Of a stretch of 64,000 nt of DNA, positions 45,326-54,203 are shown in pieces. Made by a program: the position numbers and the translations under genes. Every line of letters starts with the position of its first letter. Position 1 is the stretch's first letter. The notes under the pieces were generated by a model. It was not told the DNA's origin. It worked only from the letters and a program-made list of their open reading frames with translations, and ran no database searches. Source of the DNA: Alkalibacterium sp. MB6 (GTDB lineage: Bacteria > Bacillota > Bacilli > Lactobacillales > Carnobacteriaceae_A); contig NZ_PREX01000010.1 of the NCBI RefSeq assembly GCF_009935905.1, forward strand, positions 17,864 through 81,863, read 5' to 3'.

Positions 45326-46741
45326 TTATTTGTGAATCGCCATGTTTTCTGTATCCAGTGCTGCTTCTTGAATCGCTTCTGATAGTGTAGGATGCGGGTG
45401 AATCGCTTCTCCTAATTCAAGTGGGGTGGCATCGAGGTATATGGCTGTGCTGACTTCTGAAATTAAATCCGTTGCGTGCGGTCCAATAATCGATACACCA
45501 AGTAAGTCCTCTGTGTCTTTGTCTTTAATCACTTCAACGAAGCCATCTCCGCCTCCATGGATCAGTGCTTTTCCATTTGAAGCGAAAGAGAACGTTCCTG
45601 TGGTAACGTTTTTGCCTTTTGGAAGGGTTTCTTTTGTATAACCCACACTAGCGACTTCTGGCGAGGTGTAAATACATCTGGGTACATTAACATAATTCAG
45701 TGTGTCGCTTGAGTCATGAATTATGTGATCCACTGCCAATTCGCCTTCTTTCATCGCGACGTGAGCCAACTGCAAGGTGTCTATACAGTCTCCAATCGCA
45801 TAAATATGACCTTCCGTTGTTTGATAATGCTCGTTGACATGAATTCCTTTTGCACTGTATTTAACCGATGTGTTTTGCAGACCTAAGCCTTCTACATTCG
45901 GTTTGCGCCCAATGGCGACCATGACTTTATCAACGGTTACAGGATTATTTTGGCCTTTAATGTTAAGGTCGACTCCATTATCTTGAACCGTTGCGCCTTC
46001 AACGATTTGCTTTAATTCTATTTTAATACCGCGTTTGTTGAGTTGCTTTTTCAGTTCTTTTGATATGCGTTGGCTTTCGTTCGCAACCAAACGGTCTAAG
46101 GCTTCGTAAATCGTGACCTCTACCCCGAGGCTATTTAATAAAGAGGCCCACTCCACACCAATAACGCCGCCTCCAATAATGGCGATCGTTTTTGGCAAGT
46201 CTTCCAGGGTTAACATTCCGTCAGATGACAAGATATGCGTCTCGTCCAGTGGTAAATGAGCCAGACTATGCGGACTTGATCCTGTCGCAATGATGAGCTT
46301 TTTAGGAACAAAAATGTCTTCTTCCTTACCTTCTTCATTATACGTAACGGCAACAGCGCCTGATACAGGAGAGAATATAGAGGGTCCTAAAACAGCCCCT
46401 TTTCCTTCGATGAGTCTGATTTTGTTCTTTTTAACTAAGCCTTGAACACCTTGGTGAAGCTGGTCGACAATCGCTTGTTGTCTCTCTTTTATTTTTTTGT
46501 AATTAATTGTGACGTCACCCGATAGTTCCAGTCCGAATGTGTCAGCTTCTTTTAATGTATCCATAACTTCGGCACTTCTCAGTAACGCTTTTGTCGGGAT
46601 ACACCCGCGGTGAAGGCACGTGCCACCGAGTTTGTCTTTTTCAACTAAGGTGACGTCCATGCCTTGTTGGGCGGCGCGGATCGCTGCCACGTATCCTCCG
46701 GTTCCTCCGCCTAATATGAGTACATCTGTTTCAATAGCCAT
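45326..46741 (-). CDS. lpdV: Dihydrolipoamide dehydrogenase of the branched-chain complex
   Basis: A 471-residue E3 flavoprotein that reoxidises lipoyl groups with NAD+. FAD motif LILGGGTGGYVAAIRAA, redox disulfide GGTCLHRGCIPTKALL (C-x4-C), NAD motif IAIIGGGVIGVEWASLL, and the C-terminal active-site IHPHPTLSEAI are intact. I set the start at 46741 (MAIETD), following GTGAGGG; four more upstream codons are unlikely. It follows buk by 26 bp. Confidence 0.94.
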   Translation of the reverse strand: MAIETDVLILGGGTGGYVAAIRAAQQGMDVTLVEKDKLGGTCLHRGCIPTKALLRSAEVMDTLKEADTFGLELSGDVTINYKKIKERQQAIVDQLHQGVQGLVKKNKIRLIEGKGAVLGPSIFSPVSGAVAVTYNEEGKEEDIFVPKKLIIATGSSPHSLAHLPLDETHILSSDGMLTLEDLPKTIAIIGGGVIGVEWASLLNSLGVEVTIYEALDRLVANESQRISKELKKQLNKRGIKIELKQIVEGATVQDNGVDLNIKGQNNPVTVDKVMVAIGRKPNVEGLGLQNTSVKYSAKGIHVNEHYQTTEGHIYAIGDCIDTLQLAHVAMKEGELAVDHIIHDSSDTLNYVNVPRCIYTSPEVASVGYTKETLPKGKNVTTGTFSFASNGKALIHGGGDGFVEVIKDKDTEDLLGVSIIGPHATDLISEVSTAIYLDATPLELGEAIHPHPTLSEAIQEAALDTENMAIHK

Positions 46742-46767
46742 CGTATCCCTCACTTATTCGTTTTCTA

Positions 46768-47844
46768 TTAAACCTCGTTGTATCGCTTAGCTTGTTCTTC
46801 TCCATTTAATACACGCATCACGCCTTCATATAAGGCTTCCATTTCTCTTTCACCAGGGTAAACAGCTACCGGAGCAATCCAGTCACTATAAGACTGAATC
46901 TCTTTTACCAAGTAAGTAGAATGTGCCGCCCCACCAGTTAAAATAATGGAATCTACCTGACCTTTCAAAACAGCAGCCATTTCTCCTACGGCTTTACCGA
47001 TTTGATAGCTCATGGCTTTTAAATAAAGTTCAGCTTCTCTGTCTCCATCTTCGATTCGTTTAACAATTTGTCTGATATCAATTTCGTTTAAGTAAGAAGC
47101 TAAGCCACCTTTTCCAGCAAGTAACGTTTTGACTTGTTTTAAAGAGAGATTTTCTTCTACTAGTTTTTTGGCAAAATCATATAAGGGTAACTGACCGGTT
47201 CTCTCTGGAGTAAACGGTCCTTCTCCGTCTAGTCCATTAACGACATCGACCATTTTCCCTTTACGGTGAGCACCGATACTCGTCCCGCCACCTAAATGCA
47301 CAACGATAACGTTGCTTTCTTCATACTGCTTATTGGCCTCGTTCAGGAGTCTTCTTGCGACTGCTTTTTGATTCAATGCATGACTGACACTGCGCCTGTG
47401 AATCCCTTTTAAACCAGAAATTTTTGCGATGGCTTCCATTTCATCCACCACCACCGGGTCAACAATGTAGGCTTGAACACCAGCCGAGTCCGCGATTTCT
47501 TTTGCAATGATGGCACCTAAATTCGACGCATGGGTATTGTATTTTTCCTCTCTTAAATCAGTCAGCATTTCTTCTTCGACTAAATAAGTGCCGCCGGGAA
47601 TGGGTTTTAACAAGCCGCCCCTCCCGACGACTGCCAACAAATCTGTCGGAGCATAGTCATGTTCAGCCATAAAGTTTAACGTCAATTCTGTTCGAAAATC
47701 TTTTTGATCAATGATGCGATCGAATGGTGCTAATTCTTTTATTGAATGCCGAATGGTATCAACGGCCACTAAGTTTGTTTCATCAAAAAGAGCCACTTTT
47801 GTTGAGGTGGAACCTGGATTAACAACTAATATAATATCTTTCAT
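46768..47844 (-). CDS. buk: Butyrate kinase
   Basis: A 358-residue acetokinase-family enzyme. VVNPGSTSTKVALFDE, HRRSVSHALNQKAVA, VVHLGGGTSIGAH and ILTGGAAHSTYL are signature motifs. It converts butyryl- or branched acyl-phosphate and ADP to the acid and ATP. The start at 47844 has GGAGG five bases upstream. It lies directly after ptb, completing substrate-level phosphorylation of the acyl-CoA made by the bkd complex. Confidence 0.95.
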   Translation of the reverse strand: MKDIILVVNPGSTSTKVALFDETNLVAVDTIRHSIKELAPFDRIIDQKDFRTELTLNFMAEHDYAPTDLLAVVGRGGLLKPIPGGTYLVEEEMLTDLREEKYNTHASNLGAIIAKEIADSAGVQAYIVDPVVVDEMEAIAKISGLKGIHRRSVSHALNQKAVARRLLNEANKQYEESNVIVVHLGGGTSIGAHRKGKMVDVVNGLDGEGPFTPERTGQLPLYDFAKKLVEENLSLKQVKTLLAGKGGLASYLNEIDIRQIVKRIEDGDREAELYLKAMSYQIGKAVGEMAAVLKGQVDSIILTGGAAHSTYLVKEIQSYSDWIAPVAVYPGEREMEALYEGVMRVLNGEEQAKRYNEV

Positions 47845-47878
47845 TAGAACCTCCAACTAAATAAGTATGCATTTTCGA

Positions 47879-48709
47879 TTATTTTTTTAATTGCATCAAG
47901 GCAAACTCCAGCCCATAAAGCTTACTTTTCACTTGATCACTTCTTGAGGTCAAGACAATTGGAACCTTTGCTCCAACAATACTCCCGCCCATTCTCGCTC
48001 CGCCGAACAAGACAAAGGATTTATATAAGACGTTTCCCGCATCGATACCAGGGACAACGAGTATATCCGCATCGCCTTGAATCGGTCCTTCAAATCGTTT
48101 GCTTTTAACAGCTTCTTTTGATAAAGATAAATCTAGTGATAACGGGCCATAAACCGTTGCGTTAGAATTAGTTGAAAAGCGCTCCGTTAACTCATTTGCC
48201 ATGACTGATGACGACATTTTTGGATTAAGATTTTCAGCTGCGCTTAACAATGCGACTTTGGGCTTCGTTAATCCGATTCTCTTGCTCGTTTCAATGGCAT
48301 TTTCAATAATGACTTCCAGCTGGTCAATGGTTGGTGCAATGTTCATTCCGGAGTCTGTCAGTAATATAGGCCGCTTGAGTTGCGGCAAGTCGACAAGCAC
48401 GACATGTGAAAGCAAGTCTTGGTTTCTCAAACCGTGTTCTTTTTTTAAAACTTCTTTAAGTAGAGCGTGGGTTTGCACACCGCCTTTGAGTAGGATATCT
48501 GCTTTACCGTCAGCTACACATTTAACCGTTTGGTAAACCATATCTCCTTCATTTTCACATGGGGTGTACTCCCAAAGTCCTTCTGTATCTATATTAGGGT
48601 CCACATCAAACACTTTAAACGTCAGGTCTTCATTGCCTTCTACCCGACTGTGACGGACTAGCTCTAAAATGTCTGATCTAGATCCACCTGCAACAGCAAC
48701 TGTTGGCAT
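47879..48709 (-). CDS. ptb: Phosphate butyryltransferase
   Basis: A 276-residue member, slightly shorter than Bacillus Ptb (about 300). ILLKGGVQTHALLKEVL, SDSGMNIAP-like LLTDSGMNIAPT, VALLSAAENLNPKMSSSV, GALSLDLSLSKEAV-like GPLSLDLSLSKEAV and VGAKVPIVLTSRSD are the family motifs. It exchanges CoA for phosphate on branched acyl-CoA. Start at 48709 with GAGGAGG. It is the first gene of the ptb-buk-lpdV-bkdAA-bkdAB-bkdB-bcd operon, with a cre-like site just upstream. No bkdR is adjacent. Confidence 0.93.
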   Translation of the reverse strand: MPTVAVAGGSRSDILELVRHSRVEGNEDLTFKVFDVDPNIDTEGLWEYTPCENEGDMVYQTVKCVADGKADILLKGGVQTHALLKEVLKKEHGLRNQDLLSHVVLVDLPQLKRPILLTDSGMNIAPTIDQLEVIIENAIETSKRIGLTKPKVALLSAAENLNPKMSSSVMANELTERFSTNSNATVYGPLSLDLSLSKEAVKSKRFEGPIQGDADILVVPGIDAGNVLYKSFVLFGGARMGGSIVGAKVPIVLTSRSDQVKSKLYGLEFALMQLKK

Positions 48710-48731
48710 GGCTCGTCCTCCTCTATTCATT

Positions 48732-48745
48732 TGTAAGCGTTTAAC
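48732..48745 (-). promoter_or_regulatory. Possible cre site (CcpA) for the bkd operon
   Basis: GTTAAACGCTTACA on the minus strand matches 12 of 14 positions of TGNAANCGNWNNCA, 23 bases upstream of the ptb start. Its position inside the leader would allow CcpA to block transcription when glucose is present. Confidence 0.45.
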
Positions 48746-48860
48746 TTAAGTTTAACTTATATGATACTAATATCCAACTGTTTGATTATGAGAATTTTAT
48801 CACTTATAAAGCGTGAATGCTTTGGATATGTTTATTCATTCTCTTTTAGTTAGCTTAACA

Positions 48861-48902
48861 AAAGAAAAACTCCCGACAAAGTATCCTACCTTAATCGGGA
48901 GC
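48861..48902 (-). terminator. Terminator of the gene at 48929
   Basis: AGCTCCCGATTAA pairs with TTGTCGGGAG-type arms and ends in a T-rich tract on the minus strand. Confidence 0.7.
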
Positions 48903-48928
48903 TGGCATTCATTTAAATTAGTTGGTTT

Positions 48929-49402
48929 CTAACGCATTCTACTTTGAGCAGTGGCTTTGATTTCTTCCAATTTTTGTATAGGACAGCCATTTTCATCGTA
49001 AATGAATTCTCGTACTTTTTTACTGTCGGCCATCGTTAATACGAGCCGATCACGGTAAGGTTCAGCTAATTCGTCAAACAGAAAGGCTTCGTCATGGAGC
49101 TGGTATTTTGAACGCAGAGCTTCTATTTCTCCTGGCTTTTTCAGTGTATAACTGCGACTGGGAAGGGGGCTATCTGTTTTTTGTTTTTCAATACGGTAAA
49201 CATAGTCATCGCCGTTGTAAATGATTTCCAATGCACCTGAATTGGTTCTGCGGTATTCGACGTCAGAATAATCTCCCTTATGGAGTTCCCACCAGGCTTC
49301 AATACCTTTAATCGCTTCTTCCTCGGTTTTATAGCTACCATGTTCCTTCTTCTGCTTTGTCAAACGATTTTGCCAATAGTTGGTGTACACTGTTTGCTTC
49401 AT
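48929..49402 (-). CDS. Conserved-looking hypothetical protein
   Basis: A 157-residue soluble protein, rich in Lys and Glu. Blocks such as YWQNRLTKQKKEHGSYKTEE, RRTNSGALEIIYNGDDYVYR and LVLTMADSKKVREFIYDENG suggest alternating strands and helices, but I recognise no family. GGAG lies near the ATG. No signal peptide or membrane segment. It is flanked by the bkd operon and a small membrane protein with which it shares direction, with a 114-bp gap. Function unknown. Confidence 0.65.
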   Translation of the reverse strand: MKQTVYTNYWQNRLTKQKKEHGSYKTEEEAIKGIEAWWELHKGDYSDVEYRRTNSGALEIIYNGDDYVYRIEKQKTDSPLPSRSYTLKKPGEIEALRSKYQLHDEAFLFDELAEPYRDRLVLTMADSKKVREFIYDENGCPIQKLEEIKATAQSRMR

Positions 49403-49516
49403 TTACATCACTCCTTCTTCTTTAGCTTAGTCCTAGTGTACCTAATATGAGTGAAGAATGAAATGGAATCGAACACAATTTTAACTTTGTAAGGTAACTG
49501 TAAACTAGCGTCATGG

Positions 49517-49720
49517 TTATTTTTTAAATCGATTGACTAGTTGCATAACCATTAAAAATATTAATGAGCCTGTAAATAGCCAGAAGCCTGCATCCTGGAG
49601 CGTTTTTCCGATAGTCGAAGCTGATTCTCCATCATTTGACCATAGAATAAACCCGGATACTATGAGTACTAGACTGACTCCCAAAACTATAAGCATCGCT
49701 TTTGTTAATTTATCTTTCAT
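49517..49720 (-). CDS. Small two-helix membrane protein
   Basis: A 67-residue protein with two hydrophobic helices (MLIVLGVSLVLIVSGFILWS and DAGFWLFTGSLIFLMVMQLV) and a positive tail (NRFKK). The ATG at 49720 has AAGGTG six bases upstream; a TTG five codons earlier was set aside. No family recognised. It may form a hairpin in the membrane. Confidence 0.6.
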   Translation of the reverse strand: MKDKLTKAMLIVLGVSLVLIVSGFILWSNDGESASTIGKTLQDAGFWLFTGSLIFLMVMQLVNRFKK

Positions 49721-49828
49721 CTCTCGCACCTTCAATTCCTCAATCTGTTTCTTTATCTTATCATATGTTGGTCGCCGGTGTTAGGCCCTCTTTAAAAGAT
49801 GCTTTGACTCGGAGAAGCCGTTCATGTG

Positions 49829-49972
49829 ACAAGTTCGTTTGGAATTTTCGTTTTAACTTGTATCAATACGGGTTTGGTCACAAGTTCGTTTGCTTTTTTC
49901 GTTTTAAGTTGTCTCAATACGGGTGGGGCGACCCAAATAAGTTAGAGTTTTTCATTTTAACTTGTTACAAAA
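49829..49972. repeat. Three tandem 51-bp palindrome-bearing repeats
   Basis: ACAAGTTCG starts units at 49829 and 49880, and a third diverged unit starts at 49931, exactly 51 bases apart. AACTTGT...ACAAGTT forms perfect palindromic ends across each unit junction. The period equals that of the array at 37071-37223, and TTTTAACTTGTATC occurs in both. Confidence 0.75.
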
Positions 49973-50020
49973 AAAAGACCAGTCTTTTTAGAGCATACAC
50001 TCTACAAAAAGACTGGTCTA
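49971..50020 (-). terminator. Terminator of the FMN reductase gene
   Basis: AGACCAGTCTTTTT pairs with AAAAAGACTGGTCT, plus an AGAG/CTCT inner stem, followed by a long T-run on the minus strand. Confidence 0.85.
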
Positions 50021-50031
50021 TTTACAATTAA

Positions 50032-50601
50032 TTATCCACGAACAGATTTTAGGCCTTTAGACCAGTTAACTGTTGTTTCGATTACTGCTTGAATTGTTGC
50101 ATTGTGTACTTCTGCTGGACGGAAGCTGCTCATTTCTTCAAAGTCAGTGAAGAGGCTGAATGCGCCGAATGGTCCGACTGTTGCAACGTTTGTGTTAGAT
50201 AAAATTGTACGCAAGTTTAGTGTTGCAGCAACGCCTAAAGTAGAACCATATCCAACAATTCCTGCTGCTTTGTTTGACCACTCTGCTCCAAGGTAGTCAA
50301 TCGCGTTTTTAAGTGCTGGTGAAATAGCTTTGTTGTATTCTGGTGTGACAAAGATGAAGCCGTCTAAGCCATCAATTGTTTCAGACCAACGATTGTTTTC
50401 ATCTAGACTATATTCTTTGTTAGCCATTGCTGGGGGCATCATTTCGTTAAACATTGGCAGATCGAAATCTTTAATATCAACGATTTCAAATTCTGCGTCT
50501 GCCACGTTCATGCTTTGAGCTTTTTGTAAAACATACTCTGCTACCTGAGAGTTGATTCGTGCGTCACGTGTGCTTCCTGTTATAATACCGATTTTTACCA
50601 T
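50032..50601 (-). CDS. NADPH-dependent FMN reductase / quinone reductase
   Basis: A 189-residue flavodoxin-fold reductase (SsuE/YhdA/YwqN type). The FMN phosphate loop is IITGSTRDARINSQVAEYV, the flavin-stacking segment FIFVTPEYNKAISPALKNAIDYLG, and VGYGSTLGVAATLNLRTIL lies above the ring. It should reduce quinones or azo compounds. It is divergent from the TetR gene at 50777, which likely represses it, and near the ring-cleavage VOC protein at 51461. Confidence 0.88.
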   Translation of the reverse strand: MVKIGIITGSTRDARINSQVAEYVLQKAQSMNVADAEFEIVDIKDFDLPMFNEMMPPAMANKEYSLDENNRWSETIDGLDGFIFVTPEYNKAISPALKNAIDYLGAEWSNKAAGIVGYGSTLGVAATLNLRTILSNTNVATVGPFGAFSLFTDFEEMSSFRPAEVHNATIQAVIETTVNWSKGLKSVRG

Positions 50602-50776
50602 TGTTTCGTTCCCCCTGATTTGTAATTATGTCTATTCGCTAACTTTTAGTAAGCTGACTACATTTATTATTGTATATCAGGTTGACTATAAATGAAACCA
50701 ACAGTATAGTAAAAGTGTTACTTAAACAACAGATTTATGAAACTGTCTATTATCTATTAATGAAAAGGAGTTTGTC

Positions 50777-51337
50777 ATGGAACAAGTAAAAACTGATCCC
50801 CGCGTCTTAAGAACTCGAAAAATGATTATTGATTCCTTCATTGCTTTATCAAATAAACAACCTTTTCATGACATCAGTGTTAAGGATATAACTGAAGAAG
50901 CCATGATCAATCGAGCGACTTTTTATAATCATTTTTTAGATAAGTACGATTTGCTTGAACAAGTCGTTGCTGAAACACTATCTTTAAATTTAAATTGCTC
51001 CAGTAAAAGTCATAGCTTGAGTATCGAAGCGACGATTAAACAAGTCTTTTTATCACTGGTTGCTTTTTTCCAATCTTCCGAAAAACAATGCTCTAGCCAG
51101 GAAGAAATCGAAACAGTCGATTCGATTATTGAGATTGAATTAAGCCGCATCTTCCAAAAAGCCCTTGTCGAAGAAGGGATTTCAGCAAAAGATAATCTTC
51201 TTCCGCGTCTAGCTTCCTTGTTGACTCATTCTGTATTGGGTATGAGTATGGATTACAAGAGCATGCCTACTGAGGAAGCACCTGAAGATTACATCGACGA
51301 GTTAATGCCTTTTATTCTTAACGGATTATCTATCTAA
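50777..51337 (+). CDS. TetR family transcriptional regulator
   Basis: A 186-residue TetR-type repressor. The helix-turn-helix is DISVKDITEEAMINRATFYNHFLDKYDLL (about 35-63); the C-terminal part (about 70-186) is a helical ligand domain with no recognised ligand motif. AAAGGAG is just upstream of the ATG. Its placement between a quinone reductase (divergent) and a ring-cleaving VOC enzyme (convergent) makes it the likely sensor of aromatic or quinone stress for both. Confidence 0.85.
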   Translation: MEQVKTDPRVLRTRKMIIDSFIALSNKQPFHDISVKDITEEAMINRATFYNHFLDKYDLLEQVVAETLSLNLNCSSKSHSLSIEATIKQVFLSLVAFFQSSEKQCSSQEEIETVDSIIEIELSRIFQKALVEEGISAKDNLLPRLASLLTHSVLGMSMDYKSMPTEEAPEDYIDELMPFILNGLSI

Positions 51338-51425
51338 CGGAGACGCGATAGCTTGAATCACTTCTCCTCTCTACTATACCTATTTGAGTAGTGTCCTTTC
51401 CCTAGATATTAATTTAACGATTCAT

Positions 51426-51454
51426 AAAAAAGAGTCAGCCGAGGCTGACTCTTT
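51426..51454. terminator. Bidirectional terminator
   Basis: AAAGAGTCAGCC pairs with GGCTGACTCTTT between the convergent TetR and VOC genes. Confidence 0.85.
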
Positions 51455-51460
51455 CTCTAA

Positions 51461-52444
51461 TTAATTGTATTCTTTTTCAAACATTTTGGTGCTTCTAACG
51501 GTATCGACGTGGCGAACTTGGCTCTCGATGCTGCCTCTTTCGCTTTCCAAAAATGGCGGCAGAGATAGTTTCTCACCTAATGTTTCATAAGGTTCATCTT
51601 CCATAAATCCTGGTCCATCTGTTGCCAACTCAATGAGTATCCCTGGCGTGATTCTTCCATATAATGACTGGAAGTAAAAACGCTCAACGAATCCAGAGTT
51701 AGCTAGATTGAATGTTTGATAGCGTTGAGTCCAGTTATCTAAATCTTGCTTATCGTCCACTCGGAAGGCAACGTGGTGAACTGTACCGAATCCTTGTTTA
51801 TGAGGAGGCAATACTGTGTTGTACTCCACAATCACTTGGGCACCATTTCCACCTTCTCCCATTTCAAAGAGATGAACGTCCCCTTCACTATCAATTTCAT
51901 TAAACTCATACACTTGCTCTAGAACCGCTTTAATATACTCAAAGTTACTGTAAGTGAACACGATCGGTCCTAAACCGGTAATGGCGTACTCTAGCGGAAT
52001 CGGTCCGTCTTTCCAAGGTGTGCCCGATTCTACTCCTGTATTATGTTCATCAGAAACCAGTTGATATTGCTGATTATCGAAGTCAACAAAAGGTAAGACT
52101 TTTTTCCCGAACTGTTCTTTGATTCCTGAGTGCTTTACGTTTAAACGATCAAATCGTTTGACCCAATAGTCTAAAGCTTCGTCAGATGGGATACGGAATG
52201 AGGTTCTGGAGATTTCGTCATTACCGTGTTGCCCTTTTTGAATACCTGGAAAATCGAAGAACGTCATGTCGGTCCCCGCACTTCCTTTATCATCTGCAAA
52301 GAATAAATGATAGGTTTGAATATCATCTTGGTTGACTGTCTTCTTGACCAATCTCATTCCTAATGTATAAGTGAAAAACTCATAATTCTTTTCAGCACTG
52401 CTTGTAATAGCTGTGACGTGGTGTATGCCTTTTAATTGTTTCAT
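51461..52444 (-). CDS. Ring-cleaving VOC dioxygenase (MhqO/MhqA-like)
   Basis: A 327-residue two-domain VOC protein. Domain 1 begins GIHHVTAITSSAEKNYEFFT and domain 2 contains GTVHHVAFRVDDKQDLDNW; His at GIHHV and VHHVAF, with the late Glu in ILIELATDGPGF, are the metal ligands of hydroquinone dioxygenases such as MhqO of B. subtilis. It should open quinone or hydroquinone rings. AGGGGGA lies before the ATG. Together with the FMN reductase and TetR it forms a detoxification set. Confidence 0.85.
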   Translation of the reverse strand: MKQLKGIHHVTAITSSAEKNYEFFTYTLGMRLVKKTVNQDDIQTYHLFFADDKGSAGTDMTFFDFPGIQKGQHGNDEISRTSFRIPSDEALDYWVKRFDRLNVKHSGIKEQFGKKVLPFVDFDNQQYQLVSDEHNTGVESGTPWKDGPIPLEYAITGLGPIVFTYSNFEYIKAVLEQVYEFNEIDSEGDVHLFEMGEGGNGAQVIVEYNTVLPPHKQGFGTVHHVAFRVDDKQDLDNWTQRYQTFNLANSGFVERFYFQSLYGRITPGILIELATDGPGFMEDEPYETLGEKLSLPPFLESERGSIESQVRHVDTVRSTKMFEKEYN

Positions 52445-52741
52445 TATATAGTCCCCCTAAAAATGTGATTAAGTCGCCATTGTTTCGAATTCGAGATAAT
52501 TGTATCGTTTTACTTACTTTATGTCAAGTGTTAAGTTTTTGTTTTAGTTTTTCCATTGTTAGGTAGAACTGGTGCAAAATTCCTTAGATTACATCATCCT
52601 CACTGATTAAGGTGTTTATCCAGTCATTTTTGCTAAAAGCGGGTTAATTATTTATATTTATTAACTAGTGAGCATATTAATGTACATCGCTTTTTTACTA
52701 TTGGTAGGTTATATTTATACTAAACACTTGGAGGAGATAGT

Positions 52742-53098
52742 ATGGCACAACATCCGAATGAACGCAATGATAGAGATCCAGTTGACAACAGAGGCGATAG
52801 ACGAGACGATAGAGGTGGCCTAGGGGTATTAGGCGGCGTCATTATTGGCTTATTGATAGTTGGATTGGTTATTTTTGCCGTGTGGTTCTTTTTCTTTAAT
52901 GATACAACGGATACGTTAGACAATGAACCAAATGAAGAAACCATTATTGATGAAGGTGACGATGTTGACGTAAATATAGAGGAAGGTGATGAGGATGCTG
53001 GAGATACTGATACCAATGGCGATTCTGGCGACACTGATACCGATACTGACGAAGAAACCGATACCGATACCGATACGGATTCGGACGACGGAGCGTAA
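52742..53098 (+). CDS. Single-pass membrane protein with acidic Asp/Thr-repeat tail
   Basis: A 118-residue protein. The N-terminus is hydrophilic and Arg/Asp-rich (ERNDRDPVDNRGDRRDD), followed by one membrane helix (GVIIGLLIVGLVIFAVWFFFF, about 33-53), then a highly acidic tail (about 55-118) with DTDT and DTDTDTDSDD repeats. The pattern is like surface-exposed charged tails or Ca2+-binding Asp repeats, but no ligand is known. AGGAG precedes the ATG. Monocistronic. Confidence 0.75.
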   Translation: MAQHPNERNDRDPVDNRGDRRDDRGGLGVLGGVIIGLLIVGLVIFAVWFFFFNDTTDTLDNEPNEETIIDEGDDVDVNIEEGDEDAGDTDTNGDSGDTDTDTDEETDTDTDTDSDDGA

Positions 53099-53136
53099 TC
53101 ATGACAACCGTTAATATTTAAATGAAATGTATAAAT

Positions 53137-53177
53137 AAGGAAGCTACTGGATTGACTCCATTAGCTTCCTTTTTTTG
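53137..53177 (+). terminator. Terminator of the acidic membrane protein gene
   Basis: AAGGAAGCTA pairs with TAGCTTCCTT, then a run of T residues. It lies between the convergent acidic-protein gene and the purH remnant and can serve both strands. Confidence 0.85.
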
Positions 53178-53184
53178 CTTGCTA

Positions 53185-54061
53185 TTAATGTCTAAAGTGG
53201 CGGATTCCCGTTTTAACCATTGCCAGGTTATAAGCATTGCATACGGCTACCGAGTCTTTATCTCGAATGGAGCCACCCGGTTGTATAATCGCTGTTATAC
53301 CAAAGGTTTGAGCCAGTTTAACGGTGTCGTCCATCGGTAAAAAGGCATCACTTGCCATAACGAATACGTCGGAATGTTTCTCTTTATTCTGTTTCGCTTG
53401 CTTCAAGGCAATCTCCGCAGCCCCTACCCTATTCATTTGACCTGCCCCAATGCAAAAGGTCATATAGTCATTACCTACGACAATGGCGTTACTTTTGACA
53501 TGTTTGGCAATAGTCATTAAAAAGGCCATCGCCTTCAATTCTTTGGTCATGGGTTTACGATCAGTCATGGCTTCCCGTTCTCTTCCATTTGCTCAATAAA
53601 TGCGGGGTAGTCTTTTGGATCGGTGACAACAGACACTCGGTTAAAATTCTTGGCCGCACTTCTTAACATAGCTGGTCCACCAATATCAATTTGCTCAATT
53701 GCTTCGTTTAATGAGACATTTTTCTAGCTAGTGTTTCTTTAAAAGGGTAAAGGTTGACGATAAGAACATCTATAGCGTTGATCCCTATTTCAGCCATCTG
53801 TTTTAAATGGGTGTCATTTTCTACTTTTGAAAGGAGGCCCCCGTGGACTTTTGGATGCAAGGTTTTCACTCGCCCATCCATCATTTCTGGAAAGCCTGTG
53901 TACGATTCAATGGTGGTCACAGGAAACTTGAACTGTTTTAAATAATCATAGGTTCCGCCAGTCGACAGCAAGGTGAATCCTCTATCTACTATGGTTTTCG
54001 CAACTTTTTCTAGATTTGTTTTATCAGATACACTAAGTAAGGCATACCGTTTTTTAGTCAT
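53185..54061 (-). pseudogene. purH: purH pseudogene with frameshift and large internal deletion
   Basis: PurH normally makes IMP from AICAR in about 510 residues. Here the N-terminal IMP cyclohydrolase part (LLSVSDKTNLEKVAKTIVDR, GYTGFPEMMDGRVKTLHP) runs from 54061, loses frame near 53725 in an A-run, and continues in another frame ([20 protein letters not shown]) to about residue 175. Then the frame jumps directly to the C-terminal AICAR transformylase end (KHVKSNAIVVGNDYMTFCIGAGQ), so about 200 codons are missing and the frame also changes at the join. It is not functional. No other purine gene is adjacent. Confidence 0.92.
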
Positions 54062-54203
54062 GTGTTTCTCCTTCACTGTTTTCTATAGTAGTAGTTTTTC
54101 AGAAAATAGCGTCGTCGTTTCACTTTCTTTCCTTTTGACTCACCGTTTTACATTTGCCATAATAGGAAGTAGGAATCGCGAGTAGAGAAAGAGGTCCGTT
54201 GAC

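Noticed and set aside
52720..53034. 104-codon minus-strand Ser/Pro-rich frame
   Set aside because: Antisense to the acidic Asp/Thr-repeat protein; the low complexity opposite the repeats explains the open frame.
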